Origin: Limnohabitans sp.
Lineage (GTDB): Bacteria > Pseudomonadota > Gammaproteobacteria > Burkholderiales > Burkholderiaceae_C
Length of the DNA: 8,080 nt
Assembly: GCA_021731425.1 (NCBI GenBank)
Contig: JAKFXJ010000315.1
Span: 1 to 8,080 of the forward strand
Direction: 5' to 3'
Part shown: piece by piece, positions 4,930 through 8,080 of the stretch
Layout of the letters: the number at the start of each line of letters is the position of its first letter
Position numbering within the stretch: the stretch's first letter is position 1
Notes under the pieces: model-generated
Seen by the model: only the letters and a program-made list of their open reading frames with translations
Database searches by the model: none
What the model was told of the DNA's origin: nothing
Program-made: the position numbers and the translations under genes

Positions 4930-6249
4930 TTGCTGATTCTGTCTGTGGCTTTTTCCGTCTTTGAACGCTCACGGCTGTTGCTGGCTTTTTGCTGTTTTCA
5001 AACGGCGGTGGTGCTGACCATTTGCGCATTTTCCGGCGTCTTTCCCCAAGGATGGACGTTCATGACGGTGGTGCAAGCCAATACCGTGGCTGGGTTTGGT
5101 TTGGTGATGCGCATGGCGATGACGGTCCTGATGGCGTGGATCGTGGTTTCTGCTTACAAACCCAGCAGCACCTATGGAAAATGGGTTGCTGCCGTTCTTT
5201 GGGTATGCGGCTTCAATCTTCTACTTGTTTTTTTGGGGTACGAAACCGAGGCTGGCCTGCTCAACTACTTCATCGGTATCGTCAGTCCCTTCATCCAAAT
5301 CTGGGGGGCTCGGACCGTGCGTGAGCCCATGCCCGGACGGTGGATTTTCACGGCGGGATGGGTCTTGTTTCTGCTCATCATTGTTTTGGGGGTTCCCTAC
5401 AATTTGGGCGCCCAAGACTGGCGAGATCAATACAACTTTGCGCAGACCAGTGGTGATCTGCGATTCAATGGAATTTTCATTGGCTGCGTTGTTTTTTGGT
5501 TGGTGACCACCGAAAAAATCAGCCGCAACAAGAAAAAATTTCTGGAGCTTCAGGCCCTGAAAATTCAAGCGGCCGAGTCCAAGGTCCACGAAGAAGGACT
5601 CAAGGAGCGACGCGACCTGATTGACATGCTGACGCATGAATTAAAAACACCCTTGAGCACCATCAAATTCGCCCTGGCTTCGCTCAAAAGAATGGCTTTA
5701 GCACAAGGGGAATCTACAGACAGGATGCTGCACATCAACGCCTCTGTGGAGCGCATGGACGCGATGATTGAACACGTGGCGCTGTCCAACAAAATTGAGC
5801 GCACGGAAGCACGCGGTTTAGAAGAAAACGTGTCGGCACTCGAGTTGATGAATGTGGTGATGCAGGAGTACCGTGAACCGGATCGTTTTGAGCTCGATAT
5901 TCAAGATGGCGTGATGTTCCGTGCTGCACCCCACTTTCTGGCCTTGATCATTGAAAACCTGGTGAGCAATGCTGTCAAATATGCGGCCGAGGGGAAAATC
6001 AAGATCACCATCCATGATGAAACAGAGCGCCTGACCACTTTTCGCATCAGCAACCGTGTGGCCGCAGAAAACCACCCCGATGAGTCGCGTTTGTTTGAGC
6101 GCTATTACCGGCACCCCAGTTTCCAAAACAGCCCGGGCATGGGCATTGGTCTGAGCTTGGTGCATTCTGCAGCTCAGAAAATGGGCGCTCAAGTGCGTTA
6201 CCAAAAAATTGACCACGACGTGGTCTTTGAAGTGAGGTTCCCGCGTTGA
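4930..6249 (+). CDS. C-terminal half of the split kinase: seven-helix membrane domain plus histidine kinase core
   Basis: The frame is open from 4867; TTG at 4930 is the first near-canonical start, but it has no ribosome binding site and falls inside the first membrane helix, so it is unlikely as a natural start. Seven hydrophobic segments run to about 5510. A charged coiled-coil linker follows, then the H box DMLTHELKTPLSTIKF with phospho-accepting His at 5635-5637 (residue 420 of the full reading). The N box ENLVSNAVKY has Asn at 5956-5958 and 5968-5970. The F-box-like RLFERYYRHP and the G2 box GMGIGLSLV (6136-6162) are present. The usual G1 DxGxG is replaced by ISNRVAAENHPDES, a variant I recall from related betaproteobacterial kinases with the LFEKYYR motif. 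It would autophosphorylate and pass phosphate to the downstream regulator. The end overlaps that gene by 4 bp. Confidence 0.8.
   Translation: MLILSVAFSVFERSRLLLAFCCFQTAVVLTICAFSGVFPQGWTFMTVVQANTVAGFGLVMRMAMTVLMAWIVVSAYKPSSTYGKWVAAVLWVCGFNLLLVFLGYETEAGLLNYFIGIVSPFIQIWGARTVREPMPGRWIFTAGWVLFLLIIVLGVPYNLGAQDWRDQYNFAQTSGDLRFNGIFIGCVVFWLVTTEKISRNKKKFLELQALKIQAAESKVHEEGLKERRDLIDMLTHELKTPLSTIKFALASLKRMALAQGESTDRMLHINASVERMDAMIEHVALSNKIERTEARGLEENVSALELMNVVMQEYREPDRFELDIQDGVMFRAAPHFLALIIENLVSNAVKYAAEGKIKITIHDETERLTTFRISNRVAAENHPDESRLFERYYRHPSFQNSPGMGIGLSLVHSAAQKMGAQVRYQKIDHDVVFEVRFPR
6234..6237 (+). promoter_or_regulatory. ribosome binding site of the response regulator
   Basis: GAGG within GTGAGG, 8 bases before the TTG at 6246 and inside the last codons of the kinase gene. 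It supports the rare TTG start and the TTGA stop-start overlap rather than a later TTG near the beginning of the receiver fold. Confidence 0.6.
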
Positions 6250-6986
6250 ACACGTTGCACCGTGACACCCGAGACGCACCTTGGCCCTTGGTTCTGGCCT
6301 TGGTGGAGGATGACCGCTTGCTGCGTGAAGAAATCGAAGTGCATTTGAGGGCACATGGGTTTGATGTACATGCGGTCAACAGCGCAGCGGGCTTGGACGA
6401 TTTGAGTGCCCGCATTGCCTTCGACCTTTACCTGATCGACCTGAATCTGCCCGGTGAAAATGGCCTGAGCTTATGCCGGCGAGTGCGCGAGTCACGACCC
6501 GATGCGGGCATTGTGATCATGACGGCCAGGGTGGCTTTGAACGACAAAATTGCAGGTTACAAACAAGGCGGTGCCGATCTTTACCTGACCAAGCCCGTGT
6601 CACCGGATGAACTGGTTTTGGTGTTGCTGAGTTTGGGACGCCGCCTGAAACAGACTCAAACTGCCCATGAGTGGTCGATGAGTTTGCGCGATCGGACTTT
6701 GTTGGGCCCGGACCAGGACCAAAAACTGCGCTTGACCAGCAAAGAAAAAGCCATTTTGCTGGCCCTTGTTCAAGCCAAAGACAACACACTGGAGTCTGGT
6801 GTGCTCTGCGACCTGTTTGCCGACGAGGACGCGGACGCTTTGATGAGCAAGCACGCACTGGAGGAGTTGATCGCTCGTTTGCGCAAGAAATTCAAGAGCG
6901 TCCAGGCAGATGGCGATGAGCCGGCCATCAAATCGGTGTGGGGTGTGGGTTATCAATTGTGTGTGCGGATCAAATTTGTCCATTGA
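6246..6986 (+). CDS. OmpR/PhoB-family response regulator
   Basis: A 246-residue transcription regulator. The receiver domain (about 15-130) has the acidic pair Asp22/Asp23 after LALVE, the phospho-accepting Asp65 in LYLIDLNLPGENG, Thr93 in IVIMTAR and Lys116 in LTKPVSPDE, so all switch residues are present. A short linker leads to a winged-helix domain (about 150-243) with LTSKEKAILLALVQA, a recognition-helix region ALEELIARLRKKF and the class signature SVWGVGYQL near the end. It should be phosphorylated by the kinase encoded just upstream and bind DNA as a dimer. The TTG start at 6246 overlaps the kinase TGA and is backed by GAGG at 6234-6237. Residues 1-14 before the fold are not conserved in character, so a later TTG cannot be fully excluded. 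Target genes are unknown; the TGCTCAC repeats upstream of the operon are the best candidate in the window. Confidence 0.93.
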   Translation: MNTLHRDTRDAPWPLVLALVEDDRLLREEIEVHLRAHGFDVHAVNSAAGLDDLSARIAFDLYLIDLNLPGENGLSLCRRVRESRPDAGIVIMTARVALNDKIAGYKQGGADLYLTKPVSPDELVLVLLSLGRRLKQTQTAHEWSMSLRDRTLLGPDQDQKLRLTSKEKAILLALVQAKDNTLESGVLCDLFADEDADALMSKHALEELIARLRKKFKSVQADGDEPAIKSVWGVGYQLCVRIKFVH

Positions 6987-7094
6987 GGTGCCCGCTGCTG
7001 CACGACCCACATGGTGGCAAAATGCCCGGTCCTCAAAACCTGACCCTGGTGTCCGGCCTGTGCACCAAAGCCGCCGACCCCTCTCGATCCCTTC

Positions 7095-8080
7095 ATGACC
7101 TCTTCCCCCGCCGGCACGCTCGGCATCGATTTCGGCACCTCCAATTCGGCCATGGCCTGGCTCGGCGCTCAGGGCAGCGCCCGCCTGATCCCGCTCGAGG
7201 GGGATGCCCTGGCCATGCCCACGGCCGTTTTCTACAACGCCGAAGACGGCAGCACACACTTTGGACGTGATGCCATTGGTCATTACCTGGAGGGCACCGA
7301 GGGCCGATTGATGCGTTCGCTCAAAAGCTTGCTGGGCAGCCCTCTTTTGCTGGAGACCACACAAATCGGTCACCAGCAGATCAATTTTCAGGACATCATC
7401 ACCACCTTTTTGGCGACCCTGCGCGAACGCGCCACCCAAAGTCTGGGCAGCGCACCGCGTCGTGTGGTGATGGGCCGCCCCGTGCACTTTGTGGACGAGG
7501 ACCCCAAGCGCGATGCACAAGCGCAAGCCTCTCTGCGCCGGGCCGTGGAGGCGGTGGGCTTTGAAGAGGTGTCATTTCAGCTCGAGCCCATTGCCGCCGC
7601 GCTGGACTATGAGCAGCGCCTGACCCAAGAAAGCACCGTGCTGGTGGTCGACTTAGGGGGCGGCACATCGGACTTCACTGTGGTCCGCTTGGGGCCAGCG
7701 CGCATGCCCCGGGCTGACCGTAGCACCGACATTTTGGCGACCACGGGTGTGCACATTGGCGGCACCGACTACGACCGCCAGCTGAACCTGGCGCAGATCA
7801 TGCCGCTGCTCGGTTTCAAACATCTGGGCCTCGACCAGCGCGAGGTGCCCAACCGGGTGTTTTTTGATCTGGCGACCTGGCACCTGATCCACTGGCAATA
7901 CCAAGCCAAAGCCATCTCCCACGCCCAAACCCTGCGCAGCAATTACAGCGAGCCGCGCCTGCATGAACGGCTGATGCGTGTATTGCAAGAGCGCCACGGC
8001 CACCACATGGCCCACGAGGTAGAGCAGGCCAAGATCCGCTGCTCACTGGGCCAAGCTGAAACCGGGATCGACCTGTCGGT
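7095..8080 (+). CDS. Hsp70-family ATPase, YegD-like (3' end outside window)
   Basis: An actin-fold ATPase of the Hsp70 superfamily, open through the right edge (328 codons seen; YegD-type proteins are about 450). Phosphate-1 motif GIDFGTSNS is at residues 10-18, a connect-1-like EPIAAALDY at 164-172, phosphate-2 motif VDLGGGTSDFTV at 185-196, and a GGTDYDRQL motif at 222-230 equivalent to the GGDDFD region of DnaK. An insertion-like helical part (LATWHLIHWQYQAK, about 259-272) is characteristic of YegD rather than DnaK. Proteins of this type usually lack the DnaK peptide-binding domain, and their client is not known. ATG 7095 is the only usual start after the in-frame TGA at 7041; its ribosome binding site is weak. 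The 108-bp gap before it shows no convincing terminator or promoter, so read-through from the two-component operon is possible. Codon use returns to high GC here. Confidence 0.92.
   Translation, partial: MTSSPAGTLGIDFGTSNSAMAWLGAQGSARLIPLEGDALAMPTAVFYNAEDGSTHFGRDAIGHYLEGTEGRLMRSLKSLLGSPLLLETTQIGHQQINFQDIITTFLATLRERATQSLGSAPRRVVMGRPVHFVDEDPKRDAQAQASLRRAVEAVGFEEVSFQLEPIAAALDYEQRLTQESTVLVVDLGGGTSDFTVVRLGPARMPRADRSTDILATTGVHIGGTDYDRQLNLAQIMPLLGFKHLGLDQREVPNRVFFDLATWHLIHWQYQAKAISHAQTLRSNYSEPRLHERLMRVLQERHGHHMAHEVEQAKIRCSLGQAETGIDLS

Larger units (their letters stand above)
4378..6249 (+). pseudogene. 7TM-DISM sensor histidine kinase interrupted by one in-frame TAG
   Basis: Read through the amber codon at 4864-4866 (codon 163), this is one 623-position kinase in a single frame: signal peptide, extracytoplasmic sensor domain, seven membrane helices, coiled-coil linker, then HisKA and HATPase_c domains. 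The domain order is the standard one for the 7TMR-DISM class, and the TAG falls exactly at the junction before the first membrane helix, where such proteins are continuous. No second stop, frameshift or deletion is seen. The segment after TAG has no ATG until the middle of the membrane domain (near 5062). The gene is co-oriented and overlaps the response regulator by 4 bp, so the pair is one operon. Explanations: recent nonsense mutation (for instance CAG to TAG), a sequencing or assembly error, or amber readthrough. The two halves are described separately. Confidence 0.75.

Noticed and set aside
6987..7094. Terminator after the response regulator
   Set aside because: Only 4-5 bp stems (for example TGGTG with CACCA near 7047-7068) without a T-run.
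6600..7526. Minus-strand open frame (308 codons) across the response regulator and Hsp70 start
   Set aside because: It spans two well-supported plus-strand genes and their gap, with no recognisable domain.

Overview
The window looks like chromosomal DNA of a betaproteobacterium, most likely Burkholderiales and probably Comamonadaceae. This is inferred from protein character and codon use, not from a marker gene. Sampled GC is high in the housekeeping genes (44 of 60 bases in 181-240; 42 of 60 in 7441-7500) and clearly lower in the middle (26 of 60 in 4441-4500; 28 of 60 in 3901-3960; 30 of 60 in 6541-6600).

Left part (1-4146). The 3' part of recQ (DNA helicase) runs rightward off the left edge. 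It meets hppD (4-hydroxyphenylpyruvate dioxygenase) tail to tail with no base between the two stop codons. Further right, all genes point leftward: a family III (CaiB/BaiF) CoA-transferase, a DUF3297 small protein placed 8 bp upstream of it (a likely two-gene operon), and a 92-residue coiled-coil protein. That last protein resembles the oligomerisation half of H-NS but has no DNA-binding half.

Middle (4147-6986). A 231-bp divergent control region holds three direct copies of TGCTCAC with 42-bp and 10-bp steps, close to whole helical turns. It is followed rightward by a two-component system. The sensor is a 7TM-DISM histidine kinase: a signal peptide and extracytoplasmic sensor domain, seven membrane segments, then a kinase core. 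It is split by a single in-frame TAG at 4864-4866. The OmpR/PhoB-type response regulator starts at a TTG that overlaps the kinase stop codon by 4 bp. The response regulator is the natural candidate to bind the phased repeats.

Right edge (7095-8080). An Hsp70-family ATPase of the YegD type starts and runs off the window.

The points most worth checking are: the amber-interrupted but otherwise intact kinase; the helically phased repeats; an interleaved pair of perfect inverted repeats (pseudoknot or attenuator topology) between the H-NS-like gene and DUF3297; and the H-NS-like protein without a DNA-binding domain inside a lower-GC segment. No RNA gene, insertion sequence or CRISPR array was seen.
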